Assembly (NCBI GenBank): GCA_964615375.1 | Contig: CAZTOW010000032.1 | Location: 51,904-115,903, forward strand | DNA length: 64,000 nt | Source: CAZKWG01 sp964615375 | GTDB lineage: Bacteria > Myxococcota_A > UBA796 > CAZKWG01 | Reading direction: 5' to 3' | Part shown: positions 40,851 to 49,484 of the stretch, piece after piece | Layout of the letters: every line of letters starts with the position of its first letter | Position numbering within the stretch: the first letter of the stretch is position 1 | Position numbers and translations under genes: made by a program | Notes under the pieces: model-generated | Told to the model about the DNA's origin: nothing | What the model saw: only the letters and a program-made list of their open reading frames with translations | Database searches by the model: none

Positions 40851-41501
40851 TCAGAGGATCTTGACGGAGCCGCCCGCCAGGGCGCTGATGTTGCCGATGC
40901 TGCCCACCACCGCCATCGCCTCCTTGACCACCTGATGCGCCATGAACAGCGCCCAGCCGGGGTGCAGGAGCTGGAAGTCGTTGTAGGTCAGCACGTCCAT
41001 CCCCAGCTCGACGTCCGCCTGGGTGGGGTTGAGGTTGGGATCCCACTGCTTCTCGGTGATGGAGAACGAGGTCAGGCGCACCGGCACCACGCGCTTCGCC
41101 CCCCAGATGAGCAGGGTGAACGGCCCCTCCGTGGGCAGGAGCTCGATGGTCCCGATGGCGGCGAGGATGGCGTTGGTCAGCACCAGCGCGCTCTTCGGGT
41201 ACAGCAGCATCTCCAGCGCGGAGAGCTGCGGATAGAGGCCCATGGAGGTCACGGTGGAGTCCTGGGTCTCCAGCTGGTCGGCGGCGTTGAGCCGCACGGT
41301 CAGCGAGATGCTCTCCTTGGGCGGGCCGGCGAGGCGCAGCACGTCCTCCCGGCTCTCGCCGCTGGGGCTGGAGGGCGCGAGCGTGCGCGTCACCGTCTCC
41401 GGGTTGTACTGGAAGACCACCACGCTCGACACCGGATTGTAGATGTCGAAGCCGACGATGGCCCCCTTCTGGAAGTTCATGGCGCCGGGGAAGGTGCTCA
41501 C
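40851..41501 (-). CDS. eCIS tube-baseplate adaptor (CIS tube family, Afp7-like N-terminus)
   Basis: A 216-residue protein with the recognisable FQYNPETVTRTL motif near the start, followed by PPKESISLTVRLNAADQL, LLIWGAKRVVPVRLTSFSITEKQWDPNLNPTQADVELGM (in part). This family connects the inner tube to the hub at the baseplate. One base separates its stop from the next gene. Together with the LysM protein it probably corresponds to a split Afp7. Confidence 0.82.
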   Translation of the reverse strand: MSTFPGAMNFQKGAIVGFDIYNPVSSVVVFQYNPETVTRTLAPSSPSGESREDVLRLAGPPKESISLTVRLNAADQLETQDSTVTSMGLYPQLSALEMLLYPKSALVLTNAILAAIGTIELLPTEGPFTLLIWGAKRVVPVRLTSFSITEKQWDPNLNPTQADVELGMDVLTYNDFQLLHPGWALFMAHQVVKEAMAVVGSIGNISALAGGSVKIL

Positions 41502-41737
41502 CGCTTCGCTCCTCCGTGGATGGCGCGGGCCGCGGCCCGTCCGAGCGCGTCGCCGCCGGGCTCGCTCGGTGCAGAGACGGAGATCCGGGGGATCTCGGCT
41601 GATCGCGTGGGGAGGCCCCCCTCGGCGGCGAGGCGCGCGCCGAGCTCGGACCGGAGGGCCCGGGTGAGGGCCTGGGGGTGGACCTCGCCGTCCACGACGA
41701 CGCGCCCGATGTGGACGTTGACGCGGCTCATCGCCAC
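41498..41737 (-). CDS. Small eCIS-linked protein
   Basis: A 79-residue protein (MSRVNVHIGRVVVDGEVHPQALTRALRSELGARL ...). I recognise no domain. Comparable small genes often lie between the AAA+ ATPase and adaptor genes of eCIS clusters. It overlaps both neighbours: its start lies inside the ATPase 3' end by 10 nt and its stop overlaps the adaptor start by 4 nt, which supports translation. Its role is unknown; its start could be ATG 41737 or 41731. Confidence 0.6.
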   Translation of the reverse strand: MAMSRVNVHIGRVVVDGEVHPQALTRALRSELGARLAAEGGLPTRSAEIPRISVSAPSEPGGDALGRAAARAIHGGAKR

Positions 41738-43665
41738 CCTCCGATCTCGCTGGCCGTCAGCGGCTGGTCGAGCTTGGCGTACTCGGAGCGGGCGGCGCGC
41801 AGCATGTGGGCCATGCCCACCGGCCTCCCCTCCTCCGCCGCGAGGACCGCGGCGTTGAACGCGATGTTACGGATGTTGCCTCCGGCGATGTTGAGCTGTG
41901 CCAGGCGCGTGTAGTCCAGGCCCTCGGTGGGCGTGGCCCGCGGGATGGCCCGGCGCCAGATCTCGCGGCGCTGCTCGCGGCCGGGGAAGGGGAACTGGAC
42001 CAGGAAGCGGATGCGCCGGAGGAAGGCCTGGTCGAGGTGATCCTTCAGGTTGGTCGTCAGCACGGCGAGGCCCGAGTAGGCCTCCATGCGCTGCAGCAGG
42101 TAGCTGACCTCGATGTTGGCGTAACGGTCGTGGCTGTCCTTCACCTCACTGCGCTTCCCGAACAGGGCGTCGGCCTCGTCGAAGAGCAGGATCGCCCCGC
42201 AACCTTCGGCGGCGTCGAAGATGCGACGCAGGTTCTTCTCCGTCTCGCCGATGTATTTGCTCATGACCGAGCTGAGGTCGATTCGATACAGATCCACGTC
42301 CAGCGCCCCGGCCAGCACCTCGGCGGCCAGCGTCTTGCCCGTGCCGCTGGGGCCGGCGAAGAGGGCGGTGAGCCCGAGCCCGCGCGAGGAGCGGGCGCCG
42401 AAGCCCCAGTCCACCGTGACTTGTAGTCTGCGCCGCGTGTGGACCGCCATCTCCTCCAGCGTGCGCTGCTGCGCGTCGGGCAGCACCAGATCCTCCCAGC
42501 TCGACCGGGCCTCGATGCGCTGGGCGAGGCCCTCCAGCTCGGGCCGGGCCTGGCGGCGGCAGGCCGACCAGAGCCGAGGGAAGGGATCCTCGTCGCCGTC
42601 CAGGCGCTCCGCGCTCACCACGCTGGAGACGATGCGCTCGGGGCTGAGGTCGAAGTGGGCCACCAGGCGCTCGACGCCGTCGCCCAGGGTCGGGGCCCGA
42701 TCGCCCAGGGCAACCAGCCAGAGCTCGCGCTGCTCGTCGGGGCTCGGGCGGGCGACGTCCAGGCGCGCCGTGACGCGGCGCCGCGGGGCCAGCGCCTCTC
42801 TGCACGAGAGCGCGGACGGGTGGCCGAGGGCCTCGACCAGGCTGAGCGCCCGGCGGGAGAGCGGCTCGGGATCGGCCGGATCGAGCTCGACCAGCAGCGC
42901 GACCCCGCCCAGCAGGGCCTCGCGGTCCCACAGGCGCTGCAGGTGCATGCGCTCCATGGGGCTCTCCGGCAGGTCCATCGCCGACACCACCCAGGGGTTC
43001 AGCCCCACCGACGTCGCGGCGAGCGAGAAGGCAGACAGCCGGCTGCTGGGATCCAGGCCGCAGAGCTGCACCAGCGGGCGCTCGGCGGCGCGCCAGGCGG
43101 CCACGACGCGCTCGGCGACCGCGCGCAGCGACTCGGCCGGGCGAGCGGGGGCGCGGAGCGGGGTCGCGAGGCCCTCCAGACGGGCGTCCAGGTGCGAGAC
43201 CCCCAGCAGGAAGGAGAGCACGCGCTCCTCCAGCTCCAGGGGCTGACGGGTGGCGGCCCCTCCGTCCAGGCCGCGCAGCAGGGCGAGGCGGCGGAGCGGG
43301 GCGCTGGGGGCGAGCGCGTCCCAGTGCGGCTCGGGCAGGGCGGCCATGGCCACCGAGAGCGTGGGCACGCCCCCCAGCAGGTCCAGCGCGGCCCCCAGCC
43401 CGCGATCCAGCTCCACCCCCGCGGCCAGCACCAGGATCCCGCGCTCGAAGGATGTCAAACCCAGGGTGGAGACCAGGCGATCCAGGGCGCAGGGCTCGCG
43501 CATCGCCGACAGCGCGCCGTGCTCGACCTCCAGGGCCGTGGACAGCGCGGTCGGCGAGCCCCGGCCGGCGGCGAGGAGCAGGCGCTCGCGCACCACCCCG
43601 ATCGCCGCCGACAGGGCGCGCTGGTTGCCCTCTACCCACAGCGCTCGGGCCACGGGGCTGCTCAT
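41728..43665 (-). CDS. eCIS AAA+ ATPase (Afp15 type)
   Basis: 645 residues. A divergent N-terminal half (possible inactive AAA or winged-helix region, rich in Leu/Ala) precedes a full AAA+ module: Walker A FAGPSGTGKT, SSVMSKYIGETEKNLRRIFDAAE, Walker B AILLFDEADALFGKR, sensor-1 VLTTN, arginine finger region FLRRIRFLVQFPFP. Afp15-like ATPases are needed for assembly of the particle, perhaps for cargo loading or chaperoning. Overlaps the cap gene by 4 nt. Confidence 0.92.
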   Translation of the reverse strand: MSSPVARALWVEGNQRALSAAIGVVRERLLLAAGRGSPTALSTALEVEHGALSAMREPCALDRLVSTLGLTSFERGILVLAAGVELDRGLGAALDLLGGVPTLSVAMAALPEPHWDALAPSAPLRRLALLRGLDGGAATRQPLELEERVLSFLLGVSHLDARLEGLATPLRAPARPAESLRAVAERVVAAWRAAERPLVQLCGLDPSSRLSAFSLAATSVGLNPWVVSAMDLPESPMERMHLQRLWDREALLGGVALLVELDPADPEPLSRRALSLVEALGHPSALSCREALAPRRRVTARLDVARPSPDEQRELWLVALGDRAPTLGDGVERLVAHFDLSPERIVSSVVSAERLDGDEDPFPRLWSACRRQARPELEGLAQRIEARSSWEDLVLPDAQQRTLEEMAVHTRRRLQVTVDWGFGARSSRGLGLTALFAGPSGTGKTLAAEVLAGALDVDLYRIDLSSVMSKYIGETEKNLRRIFDAAEGCGAILLFDEADALFGKRSEVKDSHDRYANIEVSYLLQRMEAYSGLAVLTTNLKDHLDQAFLRRIRFLVQFPFPGREQRREIWRRAIPRATPTEGLDYTRLAQLNIAGGNIRNIAFNAAVLAAEEGRPVGMAHMLRAARSEYAKLDQPLTASEIGGWR

Positions 43666-44930
43666 GGCGTCGCCGCCAGCACGTCCAGCGCCGGCCCGTT
43701 GAAGGCGCCGGTCCCGCTGGTCTCCAGCACGCTCTGCGCCCCGTCCACCTGCAGGCGCACCAGGTAGGTCCCCACCGCGACCCCATAGGCGCTCAGATCC
43801 ACCCGGAGCGTGGTCACCGTGATCTCGTCGTCCAACGGATCGACGTCGTCGGCCGTGTCCACCGTGAGCTCGATCGCGTAGGACTCATCCCCGTACAGAT
43901 AGAGCATGATCCGCTGATGGAACGCGACGTGAGGCGACACGGTGATGCTGAGCGTGTCCCCCAGGGTGACCTCCTCGGGCACCGTGATGGTCGGCCGCAG
44001 CACGATCCCCAGCGCGTTGGACTCGAAGCCGTACTCCAGCACGTCTCCGTCCTCGGTCGTCGGGTGATGGACCACCGAGATCCCCATCACCCCGGCCCGC
44101 AGCGTGCTCGCGCCGACCGTCGAGAGGCTGAAGGTGATCTCCTTGGGTGAGACCGCGGAGGGCTCGTAGTCTTCGCCGAGGATGCGCACCCAGGTCGAGT
44201 CGCCCTTCAGGCCGCGACCGCGCAGCACGAGGGTGGAGGTCGGGCCGATGGGCTCGTAACGTCCCAGGCTGGACTCCACCGCGTCGAGCTGGATGAGCGG
44301 CTTGGGGATCGCGAACAGCTGCACCGCGCGCACCGGCAGCGGCGGCGAGGGTACGCTGGTGGCGTCGATGAAGACCACCGACGCCTGCCAGGCGGCCGAG
44401 ATCGCGTAGGGTGTCTGCAACATCACCGACCAGAGCTTGGTCAGCTCCTCCAGGTTCAGCGACAGCGGCGAGAGGCGCACCAGCTCCACCTGGCGCGCGA
44501 GGTCCGCCGACTCCAGCGGGTGACCGGAGGTGGTGCCAATCTCGGCCGTGATCGCCGTGCCCACCAGATCCCGGGTCAGCACCGGGAAGGAGTGCAGGGC
44601 CCGCAGCGCGCTGCCCAGGATGATCTGCGGGTGCCAGCTCGTCTCGCCACCATAGGCCGTCAACAGATAATGCAGGTCCAGCGCCAGGCTCGGCCGACTC
44701 GCCACGCTCCCGTCCGCCCGCCGCGTGGGCAGGTCCGCGTTGCGCGTGAAGGGGTTGGGCGAGACGTGATACAGGAACAGGCTCAGCGTCGGCGTGGTGG
44801 AGGTCGTGCTGGTGTCCGGGCGCGTCGGCGTCACCGAGACCGCGGTCGAGTCGATGTCGTGGACCAGCCACTCCTGCAGCAGGTACTTGATCGTGGCGGT
44901 GACCGCGGCGATGGCGCGATGATCGCTCAT
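43662..44930 (-). CDS. eCIS DUF4255 protein, tube/sheath terminator cap (Afp16 type)
   Basis: 422 residues. The N-terminal ~190 are DUF4255: AIAAVTATIKYLLQEWL, TPTLSLFLYHVSPNPFTRN, ALDLHYLLTAYG, HPQIILGSALRALHSFPVLT, LEELTKLWSVMLQTPYAISAAWQ. In Afp this protein caps the distal end and sets particle length with the tape measure. The C-terminal half adds two or more beta-sandwich (IPT/TIG-like) modules (STLVLRGRGLKGDSTWVRI, EEVTLGDTLSITVSPHV), making it larger than the minimal cap. Confidence 0.9.
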   Translation of the reverse strand: MSDHRAIAAVTATIKYLLQEWLVHDIDSTAVSVTPTRPDTSTTSTTPTLSLFLYHVSPNPFTRNADLPTRRADGSVASRPSLALDLHYLLTAYGGETSWHPQIILGSALRALHSFPVLTRDLVGTAITAEIGTTSGHPLESADLARQVELVRLSPLSLNLEELTKLWSVMLQTPYAISAAWQASVVFIDATSVPSPPLPVRAVQLFAIPKPLIQLDAVESSLGRYEPIGPTSTLVLRGRGLKGDSTWVRILGEDYEPSAVSPKEITFSLSTVGASTLRAGVMGISVVHHPTTEDGDVLEYGFESNALGIVLRPTITVPEEVTLGDTLSITVSPHVAFHQRIMLYLYGDESYAIELTVDTADDVDPLDDEITVTTLRVDLSAYGVAVGTYLVRLQVDGAQSVLETSGTGAFNGPALDVLAATP

Positions 44931-45979
44931 GAGCGGCCTCCTCGGCGACCGGCGAGGTAGTCGGCCAGGGAGAGGGTGGGGGCGCGCGGGCGCGGCGGGG
45001 CGGGCCGGGGCGCGGGGGCCTTGCCGCGCACCTCGACGCTGCCGATGGTGATGTGGATGTCGGGCTCGCTGGCCCGCGGGGGCTGGGCGGGCCGGGGGCT
45101 CGGGGTCGCGACCGGGGCCGCGCGCGAGGGGCGATCGAGGAGCCCGGGCTCAGCGGGAGCGCCGGGCGCGGCCGGGCGGGTCGGCGCGGGCTCCGGGCGC
45201 GCGAGGCTGGGGGTCGCGCGCGAGGGCAGATCGGAGGGCGCGCGCTCCGGCGCGGGCGCGGCCTGGGCCGGGAGGGTCTGCGCCGGGAGGGTCTGCGTCG
45301 CGGCGCGCGCCGGGGGGAGCTGCCAGGGAGAGGCCAGGTTCGGCATGGACACCTGGACCTTGCGCGCGGGCGCGGCGGCGGGGCGCGGGGGCTCGCCCGC
45401 GGGGAGCGCGGGGGAGCGCGGCTGCGCCTCGGGGGGTGGCGACGCGCGCTCGGCGTTCGGGATCGCGGGGTTGGGCGCCGCGGATCGGGAGGAGCGCGCG
45501 GGCAGGGGTGCAGGCGCCGAGGGCGCGGCCACGGCGAGCGACGTAGCCGACCGCGGCGGCGCGAGCGGCGCTGTGGGCGCGGCCCGGTCGCGGACGGGGG
45601 CGGGCTCACGCTGGGGAGGGCGCGACGGGCTCGGCGCGAGCTCCGGGATCGCGCGGTCCGGGGCGACCCGGGAGAGGCTCGGCTGGACGGCGCGGGGCGC
45701 GGGGGCCTCGGGCGCGGGGGCGCGGCGGGGCGCGGCCTCCACCCGCGCCGAGGGGGCAGGCGAGGCCGACAGGGGCGACGACGCGGCCCGGGGGCGCGGG
45801 GCCGGGGGCTCAGCCAGACCAGGCATGGACTCCAGCCCGGGACCCAGGGGGTCCAGGGAGGCGGGATCCTCCACGACCGGGCTCGGCGCGCCCGGCGAGA
45901 AGACCGGATCCACCTGCGGACCCAGCCGTGGGCCGCCTCCCTGGGCGCGCGTCGCCATGCGGTGCAGGAAGGAGCTCAT
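44927..45979 (-). CDS. Pro/Ala/Arg-rich eCIS protein with conserved C-terminal motif
   Basis: A 350-residue, largely disordered protein composed of Pro, Ala, Arg and Ser. Only the ends look conserved: MSSFLHRMATRAQGGG at the start and DIHITIGSVEVRGKAP ... LSLADYLAGRRGG at the end, a tail that I recall from eCIS clusters next to the DUF4255 gene. ATG 45979 is chosen; it overlaps the previous stop by 4 nt. Function unknown. An extended flexible protein could act as a lumen filler, scaffold or ruler, but this is speculation. Codon use is shaped by the Pro/Ala bias. Confidence 0.6.
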   Translation of the reverse strand: MSSFLHRMATRAQGGGPRLGPQVDPVFSPGAPSPVVEDPASLDPLGPGLESMPGLAEPPAPRPRAASSPLSASPAPSARVEAAPRRAPAPEAPAPRAVQPSLSRVAPDRAIPELAPSPSRPPQREPAPVRDRAAPTAPLAPPRSATSLAVAAPSAPAPLPARSSRSAAPNPAIPNAERASPPPEAQPRSPALPAGEPPRPAAAPARKVQVSMPNLASPWQLPPARAATQTLPAQTLPAQAAPAPERAPSDLPSRATPSLARPEPAPTRPAAPGAPAEPGLLDRPSRAAPVATPSPRPAQPPRASEPDIHITIGSVEVRGKAPAPRPAPPRPRAPTLSLADYLAGRRGGRS

Positions 45980-46701
45980 GCGCCCACCCGCTCCACGTAC
46001 CAGCGCCGCCGCTGCGGGCTGAGCGCCAGCACCTGGTCCTCGGTCCACCCATATGCGCTCGCCAGGGCGTGGACCTCGTGGAGCGCCTGCCGCGCCTCCC
46101 GGCTGAGCTGCGCCCAGAGGTGCTCGACGGGCTCCAGCAGGGTGAACCAGCGCCGCTCACAGGCCGGGCAGGCGGCCTCGAGCTGGATCTCCGAGAGCGG
46201 ATCCGCCGCCTCCAAGGCCAGAGACAGCGCCTCCTGCTCCTCAGCGGAGAGCGCGTCCGCGGCCACCGCCTCCTCCCCCCGACGCGCCTCCAGCACGACC
46301 CGCCGACGCAGGAGCTCCGCCCCGCGCGCCACCTCGCGGAGGCCGCGCAGCGCGAGCAGATCCTCGGTGTTCAGCGGGCGAAAGCGCACGGTCAGGTCAT
46401 CCAGCGACAGCAGGGTGGGACCGGGGGGCGGGGCCTGGTCCAGCAGCGCGGCGACGGAGAGCTGGAGCTCCACACGCTCGCCGCAGCCGGGGCACAGGTC
46501 GAGGGCGGTGATCGCGTCCCCCACCCAGTCCCGGAGCAGGGCGAGCAGGCGCCGATCCCGCGCTCCGATGGGGAGGCGGGCCAGCGCGCCGAGCTCAGCC
46601 GGCTCGGGCCCGGCCAGGAGCAGGTGCAGCGCCCGCTCCTGGGGGTGAAGATCGCCGCAGCGCTCCCAGAGCGCCACGGCCTGCCGCGGATCGAGCCCCA
46701 T
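45976..46701 (-). CDS. eCIS-linked protein with two CxxC zinc-ribbon-like pairs
   Basis: A 241-residue protein that is helical at both ends, with two Cys pairs, CPGCGERVEL (about residue 70) and CPACERRW (about residue 180), which could together bind one zinc. The segments LSLDDLTVRFRPLNTEDLLAL and GWTEDQVLALSPQRRRWYVERV resemble short T4 gp26/gp28-type baseplate proteins seen after the tube gene in phage-tail-like clusters. Assignment is by position and pattern only. Confidence 0.6.
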   Translation of the reverse strand: MGLDPRQAVALWERCGDLHPQERALHLLLAGPEPAELGALARLPIGARDRRLLALLRDWVGDAITALDLCPGCGERVELQLSVAALLDQAPPPGPTLLSLDDLTVRFRPLNTEDLLALRGLREVARGAELLRRRVVLEARRGEEAVAADALSAEEQEALSLALEAADPLSEIQLEAACPACERRWFTLLEPVEHLWAQLSREARQALHEVHALASAYGWTEDQVLALSPQRRRWYVERVGA

Positions 46702-46707
46702 TTATCG

Positions 46708-47235
46708 CTACTCAGGGATCGTGATGCTGGGCTCCTCGGGCTCGCCGACGGAGGTGTCGCGCTCCCAACCCTCGTTCTGCAGCGTGAGCGACTCGATGGC
46801 CGTGGCGTTGGCCGTGGCGTCGAGCTCGGGCAGCGCCGTGAACTCGGAGACCCAGCAGCGGTAGACGTTGTAGGCCAGCACGAGCTGACCCGCCTCGTTG
46901 TAGACCTCGATCACGATGTCCTTGCGGAAGTCCGCCAGCGAGGCCTGCGCGCCCAGGGCGGCGCCCTGGATCCAGACCTTGTTGGCCCACTTCTCGAACT
47001 CGGTGTCGTGGGTGATGCCGCGCTCGAGGGTGATCGCCTCGAACTTGGTCTGCCCGGGGGACTTGCGCGCGGAGCTCGGGTCGCCGCCCTCGCGGTACTC
47101 GACCACCTCGGTCGAGCGCTTGATGGCGCCCACCTTGCTCACGCCCGCCACATATCGCCCATCCCACTTCACCCTGAACTTGAAATTCTTGTACGGGTTG
47201 AAGCGGTGAGTAGAATTCACGCTGAACTGAGCCAT
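46708..47235 (-). CDS. eCIS inner tube protein (gp19/Hcp-like, Afp1/5 type)
   Basis: A 175-residue T4 gp19-like tube subunit: FNPYKNFKFRVKWDGRYVAGVSKVGAIKRSTEVVEYREGGDPS, KSPGQTKFEAITLERGITHD, FEKWANKVW, YRCWVSEFTALPELDATANATAIESLTLQNEGWER (in parts). Its hexamers stack into the tube that carries cargo. It is the only clear tube gene in the locus, while Afp and PVC encode two. Located 14 bp after the sheath gene with GAGG before its ATG. Confidence 0.92.
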   Translation of the reverse strand: MAQFSVNSTHRFNPYKNFKFRVKWDGRYVAGVSKVGAIKRSTEVVEYREGGDPSSARKSPGQTKFEAITLERGITHDTEFEKWANKVWIQGAALGAQASLADFRKDIVIEVYNEAGQLVLAYNVYRCWVSEFTALPELDATANATAIESLTLQNEGWERDTSVGEPEEPSITIPE

Positions 47236-47249
47236 GGCGTACCTCGTCC

Positions 47250-49484
47250 TCAGCCGCTCTGACCGGCCATCTGCTGGAGCTTGATGATGACGAACTCAGC
47301 CGGCTTGAGGGGGGCGAAGCCGACCAGGATGTTGACGATGCCCAGGTTGATGTCGGTCTGGGTGGTGGTCTCCTTGTCGCACTTGACGAAGTAGGCCTCG
47401 CGCGGGGTCTTGCCCTGGAAGGCGCCCTGCCGGAACAGGTTCTGCATGAAGGACCCGATGGAGAGACGGAGCTGCGCCCACAGCGGCTCGTCATTGGGCT
47501 CGAAGACGGCCCACTTGGAGCCTCTGTACAGGCTCTCGCGCAGGTAGTTCGCCAGGCGGCGCACGGGCACGTACTTCCAGTCGTCGGCCAGCAGATCCGC
47601 GCCGCGCAGGGTGCGCGCGCCCCAGATCACCGTGCCCACCACGGGGAAGGTGCGGATGCAGTTGACGCCGATCTGGTTGAGCGCGCCCTGCTGGGCGTCC
47701 GTCAGCTTCACCGTCAGCGCCTTCACGCCGCGCACGTTGGCCTCGAGCCCCGCCGGCGCCTTCCACACGCCGCGCTGCGCGTCGGTGCGCGCCATGATCC
47801 CCGCCACCACGCCGCAGGGGGCGAAGGTGGTGAGACGGTTCTCCTTGAGCGGATCGGGCATCTTCAGGCGCGGGAAGTAGATGGCGGCGTTCTTCTCGCG
47901 GAAGTCCACGTAGTCCATACCGATGGCGCTGTCGCTGGGGTCGTCGGCGTCCAGCCAGTTGGCCGGCGAGTCCACGATGAAGAAGGCGTTGCGCCTGTCG
48001 CAGAGCGCGATGGCGTCGGTGCGCAGACCGGATCCGATGTCGTCCGCGACGTCATTGGAGAGGGTGCGCGGGGGGATGCAGAGGAGGGTGAACAGATCCA
48101 CCTCCTCCAATAGATCCATCGCCGTCCCCAGCTCGGTGTCGGTGACCTCAGCGCCGTCGTCGCCGCCGCTGAGCACAGCAGACCAGGCGAGCGGCGGGCG
48201 CCCGCTGAGCGTGCCCGAGAACTCGATGCGGATCAGGTTGGACTCCTGCTCCAGCACGGTCTCCACATAGCGTGGCGACGCCTCGTCGATCGAGACGTTG
48301 CGGAAGGTCTCCCGCTGCACCTCTGTCGTCGGATCGTCCGCATCCAATTCTACGACGACGATATTAAACAGATCCGTGTCGGTCGTGTCCTTGGTGTTGT
48401 AGTCGATGCTCAGCCGGAGGTTGTTGCCCCACTCCCCAGGGCTCGCGGCCCGGAAGGTGATGTCCTCCGGCGCCGAGGTCGGGCAGGTGAGCGTCTTGCG
48501 GTGCGCGACACCCTCGACCTCATCGGCTCCATCTTCGAAGTCGCGCTCGATGGGGCCTGCCTCGGTCACAAAGTCCGGGAACGCGAGAGTCCCGGACCCA
48601 TCCACGATCGAGAAGTGGTCGCTGTTGGCGTTGAAGTTCGCGAGGAAGGAGTCGCCCTCTGTAGCGTAGGTGGTCACCTCCCAGCTCTCGGTGAGGCCCA
48701 GCGCGGTGTTCGAGAACACCATCGTGAACCCCGCGCCCACCTCGGTCACGAGGACAGACCAGTCATTACCAGCCTCCCCAGCCGTCAACACGGTCACCGT
48801 CAAGAACGTGCCCCCGACCAGCGGGATCTGGGCGGTGGCCTGGACGGCCGGACTGGAGGAGGTCCCGCCCGACATGGCCGTGGCGACACCGCCGGCGATG
48901 TCCGACGGCCTGTAGAGCGGAACTTCATCGTCCACCAGGCGAACGCGCTTCCCGGTCGCCTCGGAGCCGATCATCGTGACGATGTACTTCTCATCGTCAG
49001 GGTCAAGGGACACCAGATAGCTCTCGGCCGAGACGTCTCCAGCGCTCGCTCCCGCGTAGATCGTGAATCGGTCCGCGTCCGAGGTGTCCTGTGTAATCCA
49101 GATGAACCACGCGGTGGCCGAGGTCGACTCGAGCACCATCGTGTCGCTGTCCGTCGCGGAGAAGGTCAGGAACGCCTTGTCGTCGTCCCCAGTCGTGTCG
49201 CCAGGATCCGTATCCACGGCCTTGTGCGCCCGCGCGATGACCGCGTCCGTCCCCCCATTGGCGAAGTAGTGGTTCACGGCATAACTGACCGTGCTCTCCT
49301 TCCACAGTCCACCGTACTCGCGCTCGAACTCCGCCCAGGAGTAGATGCGCTTCGCCTCGTCGGTCGGGCCGCGTCGGGTTCGACCGACGAAGGCCGCGAT
49401 CGCCGTGGCGACGCCGGTGATGGAGCGTACTCCGCTCGGGATCTCTTCCAGATAAACGCCAGGATAGCTCACGGAGACAGGCAT
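47250..49484 (-). CDS. eCIS contractile sheath protein (Afp2-4 type)
   Basis: 744 residues; first gene of the operon. The N-terminus YPGVYLEEIPSGVRSITGVATAIAAFVGRTRRGP and the C-terminus (YLRESLYRGSKWAVFEPNDE, LWAQLRLSIGSFMQNLFRQGAFQG, INLGIVNILVGFAPLKPAEFV) are diagnostic tail-sheath sequences. Typical sheaths are about 350-500 residues; the extra length lies between about 70 and 460 and would form outward domains. Only one sheath gene is present, against two or three in Afp/PVC. A possible ribosome site AGGGGG precedes the ATG by about 9 nt. Confidence 0.93.
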   Translation of the reverse strand: MPVSVSYPGVYLEEIPSGVRSITGVATAIAAFVGRTRRGPTDEAKRIYSWAEFEREYGGLWKESTVSYAVNHYFANGGTDAVIARAHKAVDTDPGDTTGDDDKAFLTFSATDSDTMVLESTSATAWFIWITQDTSDADRFTIYAGASAGDVSAESYLVSLDPDDEKYIVTMIGSEATGKRVRLVDDEVPLYRPSDIAGGVATAMSGGTSSSPAVQATAQIPLVGGTFLTVTVLTAGEAGNDWSVLVTEVGAGFTMVFSNTALGLTESWEVTTYATEGDSFLANFNANSDHFSIVDGSGTLAFPDFVTEAGPIERDFEDGADEVEGVAHRKTLTCPTSAPEDITFRAASPGEWGNNLRLSIDYNTKDTTDTDLFNIVVVELDADDPTTEVQRETFRNVSIDEASPRYVETVLEQESNLIRIEFSGTLSGRPPLAWSAVLSGGDDGAEVTDTELGTAMDLLEEVDLFTLLCIPPRTLSNDVADDIGSGLRTDAIALCDRRNAFFIVDSPANWLDADDPSDSAIGMDYVDFREKNAAIYFPRLKMPDPLKENRLTTFAPCGVVAGIMARTDAQRGVWKAPAGLEANVRGVKALTVKLTDAQQGALNQIGVNCIRTFPVVGTVIWGARTLRGADLLADDWKYVPVRRLANYLRESLYRGSKWAVFEPNDEPLWAQLRLSIGSFMQNLFRQGAFQGKTPREAYFVKCDKETTTQTDINLGIVNILVGFAPLKPAEFVIIKLQQMAGQSG

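Noticed and set aside
27278..49484. Prophage
   Set aside because: No terminase, portal, capsid, integrase or lysis gene; presence of the AAA+ ATPase, DUF4255 cap and DUF4157 protein fits an eCIS.
27278..49484. Type VI secretion system
   Set aside because: No TssJ/L/M membrane complex, no ClpV, and no TssK/F/G; the baseplate genes are of the gpI/gpJ eCIS type.
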